Shown one piece after another: positions 16,517 to 28,000 of a stretch of DNA of 53,707 nucleotides. Made by a program: the position numbers and the translations under genes. How positions within the stretch are numbered: the stretch's first letter is position 1; each line of letters begins with the position of its first letter. The notes beneath the pieces are model-generated. The model searched no databases, was not told the DNA's origin, and was given only the letters and a program-made list of their open reading frames with translations. The stretch is from Verrucomicrobiota bacterium (GTDB taxonomy: Bacteria; Verrucomicrobiota; Verrucomicrobiia; Verrucomicrobiales; DEV007): contig JAHDID010000041.1 of the NCBI GenBank assembly GCA_020630975.1, forward strand, positions 1-53,707, given 5' to 3'.

Positions 16517-18001
16517 TCAAAGCTGATCGGCGGAGTGTAATACCTGGGTTAGAGTCGACTGTTGATCAAGCTTTTGTTGGTAAATCTCAGCGTTTTCACG
16601 ATTGGGTAGTACTCGGGTCGATTCATCCAACTCCACACACCGCTCACACAGTGCGGCATAGTCACCTGCGCCAGCGGCCACTGCAGCTTGGATAGCTCCG
16701 CCCAGTGAGGCACCTTCTGCCGTCATCAACCCGACGACAGGCACGCCAAAGATATCTGCCGCGATCTCTCGCCAGACAGCACTCTTGCTCCCACCACCTG
16801 TCAGACGGATCTCTGCAGGCTGTAGCCCCAGCGCTGCAAATCGATTGAGACCATAAGCTAGTCCCAGAGTCGCGCCCTCCATCGCCGCACGAGCCATGTG
16901 AGCCGGAGTCGCATTGGTCCCATTCAGACCATGAATCACTGCCGAACCATTGGGGAGATTGGGCGTACGCTCGCCATTCAGATAGGGCAGAAAGGACACA
17001 CCCTCTGCACCTGGTGGGATCTCTCGGATCTGAGCTTCCAGAGCATCGTGCCCCCAGTCGAACCAGCCACGCACCTTCTCCGTGATCACCGTCACATTCA
17101 TCGTACAGATCAGAGGCAGCCAGCGATCCGTGCTATCACAAAATGCTGCGATCTCGCCCTGCGGATCGATCACCGGCTGCTCCGAACAACCATAGAGGGT
17201 ACCTGATGTGCCAAATGAAGCTGTGATCACTCCGGGCTCGATATTCCCCGTACCGATCGCGCCCATCATATTATCGCCACCACCAGCACTCACTACCACT
17301 TCTGCAGATAGTCCCCAGCGCTCGGCTAGAGTGCTACGCAGCGTGCCATGTGGCTCATTCGACGAGCCCAGCTCAGGTAATGCGTCGCCGACCCGAGAAT
17401 CGACAAAATCGATCAACTCCTGATCCCACTCGCGGGTGCGCACATTCAGCACGCCAGTCCCTGACGCATCGCCATACTCCATGCGCTTGACTCCAGTCAG
17501 GTGAAAATTGATGTAATCATGCGGCAGTAAGACTGAGGCCACTGCAGCAAAGTTCTCCGGCTCATTCTGTTTGATCCACAGCAGCTTCGAGATGGTATAG
17601 CCGGGCGCTATGGTATTGCCAGAGCGCTCGATCAGCCCCGCAGCGCCACCAAAATCCTCAGCGAACTGGTCGCACTGGGCACTGGTCGATGTATCGCACC
17701 AGAGTTTGGCAGGGCGGATCACCTCATCTTTTGCATCTAGTATCACCAAACCATGCTGCTGACCGCTCACCCCGATCCCTCGGATCTCAGCTTTCCGATC
17801 ACCGATAGCGGCCAAACACTCCTCGATGGTGCTGTCCACAGCATCCAGCCAATCGCTCGGGTGCTGCTCCAGATGACCAGGAGCGAGACCGTCGATCAGA
17901 TCGTAGGCTTTCTGGGCGGAGGCAATGATCTCGCCCGTCTCTAAATCCAACACCACACTCTTGGTGCTCTGCGTACCACTATCGATCCCTATATACAACA
18001 T
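16517..18001 (-). CDS. xylB: Xylulokinase
   Basis: A 494-residue FGGY-family sugar kinase of standard length. MLYIGIDSGTQSTKSVVLD is the N-terminal phosphate loop, GVSGQQHGLVILD gives the XylB-type substrate motif, and PGYTISKLLWIKQNEPE and LLPHDYINFHLTG are typical of xylulokinases. The ATP-binding half contains GGGDNMMGAIGTG and LTGGGSKSAVWREIAADI. It phosphorylates D-xylulose in the cytoplasm for entry to the pentose phosphate pathway. No isomerase is adjacent. A paired 15-bp repeat with 21-bp period lies 65-100 bp upstream of its start and may be regulatory. Confidence 0.93.
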   Translation of the reverse strand: MLYIGIDSGTQSTKSVVLDLETGEIIASAQKAYDLIDGLAPGHLEQHPSDWLDAVDSTIEECLAAIGDRKAEIRGIGVSGQQHGLVILDAKDEVIRPAKLWCDTSTSAQCDQFAEDFGGAAGLIERSGNTIAPGYTISKLLWIKQNEPENFAAVASVLLPHDYINFHLTGVKRMEYGDASGTGVLNVRTREWDQELIDFVDSRVGDALPELGSSNEPHGTLRSTLAERWGLSAEVVVSAGGGDNMMGAIGTGNIEPGVITASFGTSGTLYGCSEQPVIDPQGEIAAFCDSTDRWLPLICTMNVTVITEKVRGWFDWGHDALEAQIREIPPGAEGVSFLPYLNGERTPNLPNGSAVIHGLNGTNATPAHMARAAMEGATLGLAYGLNRFAALGLQPAEIRLTGGGSKSAVWREIAADIFGVPVVGLMTAEGASLGGAIQAAVAAGAGDYAALCERCVELDESTRVLPNRENAEIYQQKLDQQSTLTQVLHSADQL

Positions 18002-18065
18002 GACCCGAGTAAAGCGGATCTCCGCTACTGGATCAAGCGCGACTTCACGACAAGAAAATCGCCGA

Positions 18066-18101
18066 TTGTACCCTATTGAAGCAAAACTGTACCCTATTGA
18101 A
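18066..18101. repeat. Paired 15-bp element with 21-bp period (copy 1)
   Basis: On the plus strand, TTGTACCCTATTGAA at 18066-18080 and CTGTACCCTATTGAA at 18087-18101, exactly 21 bp apart. This is the reverse complement of the pairs at 33061 and 40049. It sits between the methyltransferase stop and the xylulokinase start, both minus-strand genes. Confidence 0.85.
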
Positions 18102-18123
18102 TCTGGGTAATTTCAGGCCCAAA

Positions 18124-18966
18124 TCAGGCCTCGGTGGAGGCTACTAGCATGACCCAGGAGAATTCCTCAGAAATCAGCTCGTAGAATGACACCGTAAATC
18201 CCGCCTCCTCCAGCAGGTGACGATGATTGTGTGAAAAGGAACACTCCATGCCCATCGAGCGAGATACCGTCTCGACGCTCGGATCATAGTCCCCATAGAG
18301 CGGCTCGACCAGTGCCACGATAGCCGGCCCCGACTCACGTAGTTGGTTGAAGAGAGTCGTCAGTTCGGTATCCAGGAGATATTCCATCACACCGCCATAG
18401 CTCATCAGCACTGTGCCCTCGGCTGCATTTTTACCGAACCAATCGCCCACATCACAGGCCTCGAAGCTCAATCTCTCATCCGAGTAGCGCTTGCGATTTT
18501 CGGCTATGATCTGCTCGTTGATGTCCAGCCCCACGTAGTTTGGGATATTTTCTTTCAGCTTTTCTGCCAGATGCTCTAGCACCCGTCCATCGCCACAGCC
18601 GATCTCTACAACCCTCTGATAATCAGCACTCGAATCAGAAACCATCGCGGCCAGAGCCTGTACCAAAGGGTAGTGTGGCCCTAAGAAAGAACTCTCAAAG
18701 CGGTGACGAAACGTATCGTAGAAAGTGTCTCCAGATTCACCCTGCCAGAATCCCGCCAACTGACCTCTGAGTGCCTCATAATCGCCGGCAGCCGACGCTG
18801 CTTTGATCAAGTTCTCAGAGATAAGTTTCTCCACAAACCCACTGGGAGCACGCTCCCCTGATCGGATCGTTTGAGCCGTGTTTGAGAAAACCTTCACCGC
18901 TGCGGCGCCTACGGCCTGTCGGACTGCTGTTTTTACTCCCATGATCGCTGAAATTATTTGATTCAA
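18124..18966 (-). CDS. Class I SAM-dependent methyltransferase
   Basis: A 280-residue protein. The Rossmann core starts near residue 110 with VVEIGCGDGRVLEHLAEKL (motif I, the SAM glycine loop), followed by YVGLDINEQIIAENRKRY (motif II acidic residue), LSFEACDVGDW (motif III) and VLMSYGGVMEYL (motif IV). The N-terminal ~100 residues are helical and unassigned. The gene is divergent from the megasynthase with 115 bp between starts, and a perfect 10-bp inverted repeat lies in that space. It could be a tailoring enzyme for the peptide-polyketide or an unrelated methyltransferase; the sequence does not decide. Confidence 0.82.
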   Translation of the reverse strand: MNQIISAIMGVKTAVRQAVGAAAVKVFSNTAQTIRSGERAPSGFVEKLISENLIKAASAAGDYEALRGQLAGFWQGESGDTFYDTFRHRFESSFLGPHYPLVQALAAMVSDSSADYQRVVEIGCGDGRVLEHLAEKLKENIPNYVGLDINEQIIAENRKRYSDERLSFEACDVGDWFGKNAAEGTVLMSYGGVMEYLLDTELTTLFNQLRESGPAIVALVEPLYGDYDPSVETVSRSMGMECSFSHNHRHLLEEAGFTVSFYELISEEFSWVMLVASTEA

Positions 18967-19000
18967 AATAGTAATCTTCTCAAAAAATAAATCGAGCCTT

Positions 19001-19024
19001 AAATTATAATTTTTATTATAATTT
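19001..19024. promoter_or_regulatory. Perfect 10-bp inverted repeat in the divergent promoter region
   Basis: AAATTATAAT-TTTT-ATTATAATTT lies 35 bp from the methyltransferase start and 58 bp from the megasynthase start, in a strongly AT-rich 115-bp region. The symmetry and place fit an operator for a dimeric regulator acting on both genes; a simple AT-rich promoter with chance symmetry is the alternative. Confidence 0.5.
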
Positions 19025-19081
19025 TAGATTTCTTGAGTTATCTTAGAGAGATTCCCAACTCTTTTTCGTAAAGAAACACAA

Positions 19082-22000
19082 ATGGTACAGACTAAATACT
19101 CAACGGTTCGGCTCGAAACGGTCGGCGATGCCTTTGCAGCGGCTACCAAACTTTACAGCCACCGCACCGCAGTCCGATGTGGCGAGCAGACCCTGACTTA
19201 CAGCGAGCTAGATACTCTCAGCGATGCTCTGGCTGCCGAGTTGATCCGCCGTGAAGTGACTGTCGGAGACCGAGTCGGAGTCGATTGCGAAAAGCGGCTT
19301 GAGCTAGCTGTCGCTCTGGTAGCTATCCTAAAGGTGGGGGCTGCCTATGTCCCATTCGACCCAGCCTATCCTCAGGCGCGCCTTCAGCAGATGGCAGATC
19401 TCGCGGAGATCAAGCTACTCCTAGGCGACACATCGCTACCCGGCACCGTACCGCGTATACCATTCTCAAAGTTCCCTGTCTCGACAGACCAGCAAAGTCT
19501 CACAGTCGAAAACACGGTGACGGATGAGTCACTGGCCTACATCATGTTCACCTCTGGATCGACTGGAGTGCCAAAGGCCGTGGCTGTGCCCCACCGGGGG
19601 ATTCTCAGACTGGTGATCGAGCCCGACTACTGCCAACTGAGCGAAGAGGAAAGAATCCTCCAGCACTCGCCAGTTGCCTTCGATGCATCCACTTTCGAAA
19701 TCTGGGGAGCCCTACTCAATGGCGGCGAGCTCGTCATGCACCCTAGCGACCACCTCTCCCTACAGGAGATCGGTCAAGCGATCCGTGAGTACCAGATCAC
19801 CACGATGTGGCTCACGGCAGGCCTGTTTCACGCGATGGTCGACGAGCGCCCGGATGATCTGCTACCTCTGCAGCAATTGCTCACCGGGGGAGATGTGGTA
19901 TCTCCCAACCATGCCAAAACCATTCTCGAAAAGCACCGGAATCTGACTCTCATCAATGGCTACGGCCCCACCGAGAATACGACCTTTACCTGCTGCCACA
20001 CCATCACTCTCGACCAACTGGCAGCAGAACCTTCAGCTATCCCAATCGGTCACCCGATCAACGGCACCGACGTTTTTATCCTCGATGAAAGTGATAAACC
20101 GGTGGAGCACGGCAGCATGGGCCAACTCTGTGCCGCTGGTGGAGGCCTAGCTATCGGCTACTGGAATCAGTCGGACCTGACCGACGATGCCTTTTTTCTA
20201 GCACCATGGGATAGCTCCATCCGCCTCTACCGCACCGGCGATCAAGTGCGCCAAACTGCGGAAAATGCGCCAATAGAGTTTTTCGGTCGACTCGATCTAG
20301 AGGTCAAGATCCGGGGCTTTCGTATCGATCTGAGCGAAATCGAATCCGCTGTACGGAAAATCGATACCATCCAACAGGCCACTGTAGTCGCAGAAGCCAC
20401 GCAGTCTCAAGCCGACAAAACACTGATCGCCTACTACGTGGCAGATCATGAGATCGCCCGAGATGCCCTCACCGCAGCTTTATCTTCGCAGCTATCCGAT
20501 CACGAAGTGCCTAGCGTGTTTCACCGGCTAGAGGAACTACCTCTCACGCCCAATGGCAAGGTCGACCGCAAAGCCCTACCCAAGCTCTCGGAGATCCTAG
20601 AAAAGCAAACAACCGATACTCCACAAGCTACCTTGAGCCAAACGGAGCAGCTGCTGGAGCAGATCTTTTCAGACGTGCTCGAACTAGAGGCGGTGCCTAG
20701 TCGTGCCAATTTTTTCGATATCGGAGCGAGCTCGATTCAGATCGCGCGGATACACGACAAAATTCAATCCACTGGCTACCCCACTCTATTACTCACCGAT
20801 CTATTTCAGTACCCGACTATCGAACAACTGGCCGCACATCTTGAGAGCGCACAAGCAGACACAAACCACTCTAAAGCTGATAGGCAGTCACGAGACAATG
20901 CCACTACCGATATCGCTATCGTAGGCATGGCAGGTCGCTTCCCCGGCGCTAAAGACATCGATGAGTTTTGGCAAAACCTCATCGATGGCAAAGAAACCAT
21001 CACCCACTTTACTGCGGAAGAGCTCGACTACTGCCACAGCGACGATCCTAGCACCGACCCAGACGCGCTATATATCAAGTCTAGAGGTATCGTCGAGGAT
21101 TCCGATCTCTTCGACGCCAAACACTTTGGCATCGCACCAAAAGAAGCAGAAGAACTCGACCCCCAGCATCGCCTGATGCTGGAGTGTGCCCAGACAGCAC
21201 TTGAGGATGCCGGTATCGATCCCGACAGGCACGATGGCCGGATCGGTATCTTCTGTGGCTCCAGTCAAAATGCCTACCTGCTGAGCAATCTGTGCTCCGA
21301 GCCTGGCTATGGCAAAAAGCTAGCCGCTAGCTACCCGACCAATCATTTCAATACCATACTCGGCAACGACAAAGACTTCCTGCCGACACGCGTGGCCTAC
21401 AAGCTGAATCTAAACGGACCTGCTGTATCGGTACAGTGCGCCTGCTCCACCTCGCTAGTCTCCGTGATCGAGGCCTGCGACAGCCTGCGCTCAGGTCATT
21501 GCGATACCGCGCTAGCAGGCGGCGTATCACTGAGCTTCCCACAGAAAAGAGACTACCTCTATACTCCAGATGGCATCGCCTCTAAAGATGGCCACTGCCG
21601 CACCTTCGACGCCGATGCTACCGGTACCGTTTTTGGCGAAGGCGTCGGTCTAGTCGCGCTCCGCCGACTAGATGATGCTCTGGCAGACGGCGATGAGATC
21701 GTAGCCGTCATCCGTGGCTACGCGATCAACAATGATGGCGCTGGCAAGACAGGTTTCGCTGCGCCCAGCGTCAACGGCCAGGCACAGGTCGTCTACGAGG
21801 CCCAGCAAGCCGCTGGCGTCTCTGCAGAAGATATCGGCTATGTCGAGGCTCACGGCACTGCCACACCTATGGGCGATCCCGTAGAAGTCGCGGCCCTCAG
21901 CCAAGCCTTCGCCAAGACTACAGATAAAAAGCAATTCTGCAGTATCGGCACAGGTAAGACCAATGTCGGTCACCTCGATATCGCCGCTGGCGTGACAGGA

Positions 22001-25000
22001 CTGATCAAGACAGCTCTCACCGTGCGTCATGGCCAGATCCCGCCGCTACTGCACTACACCAAGTCGAATCCGAATATAGATTTCGAAAACAGTCCTTTCA
22101 AACCAGCGGACACCCTCACAGACTGGCAGCCCGAGGGCAAAGCCCCTCGGATAGCTGGTGTGAGCGCATTTGGAGTCGGCGGCACCAATGCACACATGGT
22201 AGTCGCTCAGGCTGCAGATGTGGCAGGGCCGACATTTGAAAAAGACACTGGGCACGCGTACCTCTTTCCACTATCTGCATCCAGTCCAGAAGCTCTTGGC
22301 CAAAGCGTGGAGAATATCGCAAAACTGGCTGCGACCGATATTTCTGTAGACTCATTATCACATACCCTGCAGACAGGGCGCAGAGCCTACCAATACCGCA
22401 CTACGATAGCGGCCCAGAATCTGGCCGAACTAGCGGAACGCACCAAAAATTTCAAAGGTAAAGGCACTCAAGCCAAAACCATCCGAGAGGTAATCTTTAT
22501 GTTTCCAGGCCAGGGTTCTCAGCATCCTGGCATGGCAGAGGACCTCTACGAAAAAGAGGCAGTCTTTAAGCAGGCACTCGATCAATGCGCGGAGATCATC
22601 AAATCCGAGATCGATGTCGATCTGCTCTCTCTACTCTTTCCACCGGCAGATCTGCGCGAGGAAATGGCGGAACAACTACGTTCCACCCATCTAGCCCAGC
22701 CTGCCATTTTCTCTATTGAATACGCTTTAGCCCAACAGTGGCAACACTGGGGCATCACTCCGGCATGCATGATAGGGCACAGCATCGGTGAATTCGCTGC
22801 TGCATGCATTGCCGGAATTCTTTCTCTACCCGACGCGCTCAAACTCATCTGCACACGCGGCAGATTGATCGTGGAACTCCCGAAAGGCGCGATGCTGTCG
22901 GTCAGGGCCACCCGTGAGCAAGTCACACCCTACCTAAACGACGAGATCAACCTCGCCGCTACCAATGGCGCAAAATCCTGCGTGATCGCTGCGCCATTTG
23001 AGCCGATGGCCGCACTCGAAGCCCGACTATCGGACGATGGGATCGAGCACAAGCGTCTGCACACCTCTCACGCTTTCCACTCCAGTATGATGGAGCCGGT
23101 GGTAGGCGAATTTCAACAGGCGGTCGCCAGTGTCGAGCTAAAGGCTCCGACCATACCGATCTACTCCACGGTCCTCGCCGACTGGATGACACCGGAGACA
23201 GCCACGTCCCCAGCCTACTGGGCAGCGCACCTCAGGCATCCCGTGCAGTTTTTTGAATCCATATCCGCGCTCTGGGAAAAATCGGACCATGCCCTACTCG
23301 AAGTGGGCCCTGGTAATACGCTGGCCACTCTAGCCGGTCAAAACCCTGACCGGAAAAAAGCTCAAGCGTGCCTAGCTACCCTACCGCATCCCACTTCCAC
23401 AGAGTCCGCTCAGCTACACATGCGCTCGACTCTGGGCGCCCTCTGGAGCCATGGCCTCGACCTAGACTGGGATCTCGCGGAAGCAAAGACTGCCTACCCG
23501 GCAAAGGCTAAGCTACCCAGCTACCCATTCCAGCGCAGATCTTTTTACCGAGAGCCTACGAATCAGATACCCGGAGCACCCGCTCTCCCTACGGCTCAGG
23601 CAGCACCACCAGTCGCTTTACCTAGCGTGGCACCTACACCGCCCGCACCAGCGTCTGATCCTACGGTAGATATCACCAGCAGACTGTGCGAAGCCATCTC
23701 AGACCTCTCAGGCATAAGTCCCGATGAAATCACCCAAGACCTCACCTTTCTAGAACTAGGCTTCGATTCTTTGCTACTCACCCAAGCGTGCCGAGAGGTC
23801 CAAGACCTTTTCGGAGTGAAGGTATCGCTAAAGGACTTGATGAACGATCTATCAAGTCTCGAGCTACTATCTGCTCACGTCGCGGCGAATACCACAATCG
23901 CTCCAGCCGTTCAGCCACAACCTATAGCACCAGTCGCCAATGCGCCTCTACCAGCTGCAGGCAGTCAACTAGCGATCGATCCGAATCATCCGCAAGTCGC
24001 CTACTACCTCACACCAGTATCTCTGGCGCCGAATGCGGCGCTGCCTACTGCACCCGCACCAGCGGCCATTCCACTACCAGCTGCCCCTGCGCCAGCTGCT
24101 ACGACGCCATCCGCTAAAAAGCCGATCAGAAAGGTGGCGCCACCGCAGGAACCCACTGCGCGGCAGCAGCAACACATCGATCAACTGATCGAACGATACA
24201 CCACCAAGACGGCAGAGTCGAAGCGACTAACGCAGAAGTATCGCAAATACCACGCCGATCCACGAACCGCTTCTGGATTTCAGAAAGTGTGGAAAGAGAT
24301 GGTCTATCAGATCATCACCAATAAATCCAAAGGCTCTCGCCTACTCGATGTCGATGGCAATGAGTATATCGATATCCTCAATGGCTTTGGCCCAGGCTTC
24401 CTCGGTCACTCTCCGGATTTTCTAGTAAACGCGATCGAAGATCAACTACACAGCGGCTACGAGGTAGGCCCCAACTGCCTACTGGCGCTGGAGGCCGCAG
24501 AACTATTCTCGCAAGTCACCGGCAACGAAAGAACCAGCTTTGTCTGCACGGGGTCGGAAGCTGTCGCAGCCTCTATGCGACTGGCACGCACCGTTACCCG
24601 CCGGGATAAAGTGGTAATCTTTGAAAGGGACTACCACGGCAATTTCGACGAAGTGCTGGTAAAAGGAGCCAACCAGGGCAACCGCATCAAGTCCTACCCG
24701 ACCGCTCCTGGGGTGCCCAAGCAGTCTACAGAAAACATGATCGTCCTGCCCTATGGCACGGACGAATCGCTAACGATCATCAGAGAGATGGCGGATGAAC
24801 TGGCAGCTGTCATCATCGAGCCGGTACAGAGCCGCCGCCCCGAGTTTCGCCCACGCGACTTCGTGCGACAAGTCCGAGAGATCACCCACAACTGCGGTGC
24901 CCTATTTGTATTCGACGAGGTGGTAACCGGCTTCCGGTTTGGCCCGAGAGGCGCGCAGGAGTACTACGGAGTCGAGGCCGACCTATGCACCTACGGCAAA

Positions 25001-28000
25001 GTCATCGGTGGCGGTATGCCTCTCGGTGTGGTCTCCGGCAAAGCTGAGTACATGGATACCTTTGATGGTGGTATGTGGCAGTATGGCGATGCCTCTTTCC
25101 CAGAGCAACCCGTTACCTTTTTCGCCGGAACCTTTGTGCGCCATCCATTGGCCATGGCCAGCGTCAAAACCCTGCTGACCTACTTCAAAGATCAGCCACC
25201 GCATTTCTGGCAACAGATCAATAACAAGGGTGACTATTTAGCCGGCTCAGTGAATGACTTTTTTAAAGCCAACAACGTGCCGATCGAGATGCCCAATTGC
25301 GGTTCGCTGATGTTTGTCCGCATGGGCGAAAATCAGCCGCTCGGCAATCTGTTCTTCTATCACTTGAGAGAGAAGGGCGTCTTCCTACTAGAGGGCTTTC
25401 CATCCTACCTCACAGCAGCACATAGCGATGAAGATATCGAGTACGTCATATCTGCCTTCAAAGAGTCTGCTATGGAGATGCAGGCTGGAGGATTCTTTCC
25501 CGAATCTGATGCCTACCAAAACTTTGACAAGCCAGTATTAACTGGTCCGCCACTGCTACTTTCTCCACAGGCGACTCCTAACGACAAAAAGAAACCGTCT
25601 GCGAAGCAAGCGCCAGAGACGACTCTCAGTGACATATCGGTAGCCACCACGGAACCTCAGAGAGAGATCCTAGTCGCTGCTCAACTCGGCGATGGTTCTT
25701 CCTGTGCTTTCAACGAATCAGCCTCTCTGAGACTAGAAGGCAGCCTAAACGTAACCGCTCTAAAATCCGCATGGTCGAAAGTCGTAGCACGTCACGACAC
25801 CATGCGTGCTACCTTTACGCGAGATGGTCTCTCTATGCAGATCGCTCCCCAGGTAGACATAGAGGTAGAAGAGATCGACTACACATCCGAAGCCAATCCC
25901 GAGAGCAGCCTACAGCAGCTCCTCCACCGAGAAGCGGCGAAAGCATACGACCTGGAAAACGGACCTCTACTACGGCCCAAACTAGTCAAACTATCCACCA
26001 CGCTCCACTACCTGGTGCTGGACGCGCATCATCTGGTATGCGATGGCTGGTCCTACAATGTGATCGCAGAGGAGCTCGCAGAGTACTACAATGCCGCTTG
26101 TACTCAAAAAGCAGCCACTCTGCCCAATGCCAAACAATACGCCGAGCATGCCACAGAATGGACACTGGCCAAGCAGCGCCCTGACTACGAAAAACAAAAA
26201 GGTTTCTGGCTGAACGAGTTTTCCTCTCTACCAGAGCCAATGGATCTCCCCACGGATCGGCCCTATCCGGAGGAGCGCACCTACCTAGGTGGTACCGTGA
26301 CCCAAAAGATCGGTAAAGACATCTACCAAGGCATCAAAAAAGCGGGCGCGAAACAAGGCTGCACCCTTTACTCCACCCTGCTTTCTGCCTATCAGCTACT
26401 GCTACACCGCCTTTGCTCTCAGGACGACATCGTAGTCTGTATCCCATCAGCAGGACAAAACGATAGTGCCAACTCAGACAATCTCGTAGGGCACTGTGTA
26501 AACTTTCTACCGCTCCGGTCTCATTATGACTGTGATGGCCACTACACCGATTTCCTAAAGGAAAGCCAGGAGGCTCTACTCAGAGCCACTGCCAATCGCC
26601 AGTTCACCTTCGGAGACCTCCTGCAGAATCTAGAACTCGAAAGAGATCCACGCAGGATGCCTATCCTCGACGCGGCTTTCAATGTCGAGCGAATGGACTA
26701 TTTCGCCGACTGGAAGGATCTAGACGTGACATTCGAGCCAAACGCAAAAACTCATGTCCACTACTCGCTGTTCATGAACATTGTTGAGTCTAGCGAGGGA
26801 CTACGTATCGATGTGGACTACAATGCGGACATCTTAGACGAAGCCACGGTAACTCGCTGGATGGGCTACTTTGAGAATCTGCTGACCCAGCTGTGCGACC
26901 AGACTCAAGTCCTGCAGAGCGACCTACGCCTGATGAGTTCGGAGGAAGAAGAAAGTGTGCTCCACTCTTGGAATCCCCCTACTATCGAGCCTCGTTATCA
27001 GACCATTCCAGAAGCTTTTGCCGAACAGCTAAAAGTATCGCCAAACGCCGTAGCTCTATCCCACTACGGAAAAACCTATAGCTACGCGGATCTGGATCTT
27101 CAATCCCAATCCGTAGCCGCATTTTTGTTGTCTCTAGGCGTGAAGCCTGGCGATAAAGTCGGCATCATATCAGATCGCAGCTTTGCTGTAGTCGCCACTA
27201 TCTTAGGCATCCTCAGAGTGGGCGCGGCCTATGTGCCTATCGATCAAAGCTACCCAGAAGAGCGCAAGCAACTGATCGCAAAAGATGCTCAGATCGATGT
27301 GATCCTAGTAGGCGAAAGCGAATCGCCACAGGCGGAAAACCTAACCGCTTCGGTCCACCAGATATCAGACGCACTGGCCTATAGCGACTCGCAGACTTTC
27401 GCGGATCACCACGGCTCGGCCGAGGACCCAGCCTATATCATGTACACCTCAGGCTCGACCGGAAAGCCCAAAGGGGTGGTCGTCCCACACCGTGGTGTGC
27501 TACGCCTAGTGATCGATGCTGACTTCATTGACTTCGGGCCCAGCGAAACATTTCTATTATCAGCTCCTATTACCTTTGATGCTTCGACTCTGGAGCTATG
27601 GGGACCTTTGCTAAACGGTGGCACCCTAGCCATTTTGAAACCAGGCCAATGCAATCTAGAGGATTATGCGGCAGCCATACAGGAGATGGGGGTGACGACC
27701 CTATGGCTTACTGCAGGACTGTTCTCTCTGATAGCCGATGAAACACCAGACACCCTGCGCCCACTACGACAGCTATTGGCAGGCGGCGATGTGCTGCCCA
27801 CCGACTCGGTGAGAAAGGCCCTCGCTGCCCTAGATACCGATGCAAAACTAATCAATGGATACGGTCCTACCGAGAATACCACTTTCACCACCTGCCACCA
27901 CATCCAGGAGGCAGATCTCGACCGAACCTCTATACCCATCGGTAAACCGATCAATGGGACACAGTGTTACCTACTAGATGATCAGATGCGCCCGGTCCCT

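Noticed and set aside
16517-18001. Xylulokinase as part of the biosynthetic cluster
   Set aside because: It is a standard sugar kinase on the other strand, separated by the paired repeat and the methyltransferase; no biosynthetic link is apparent.
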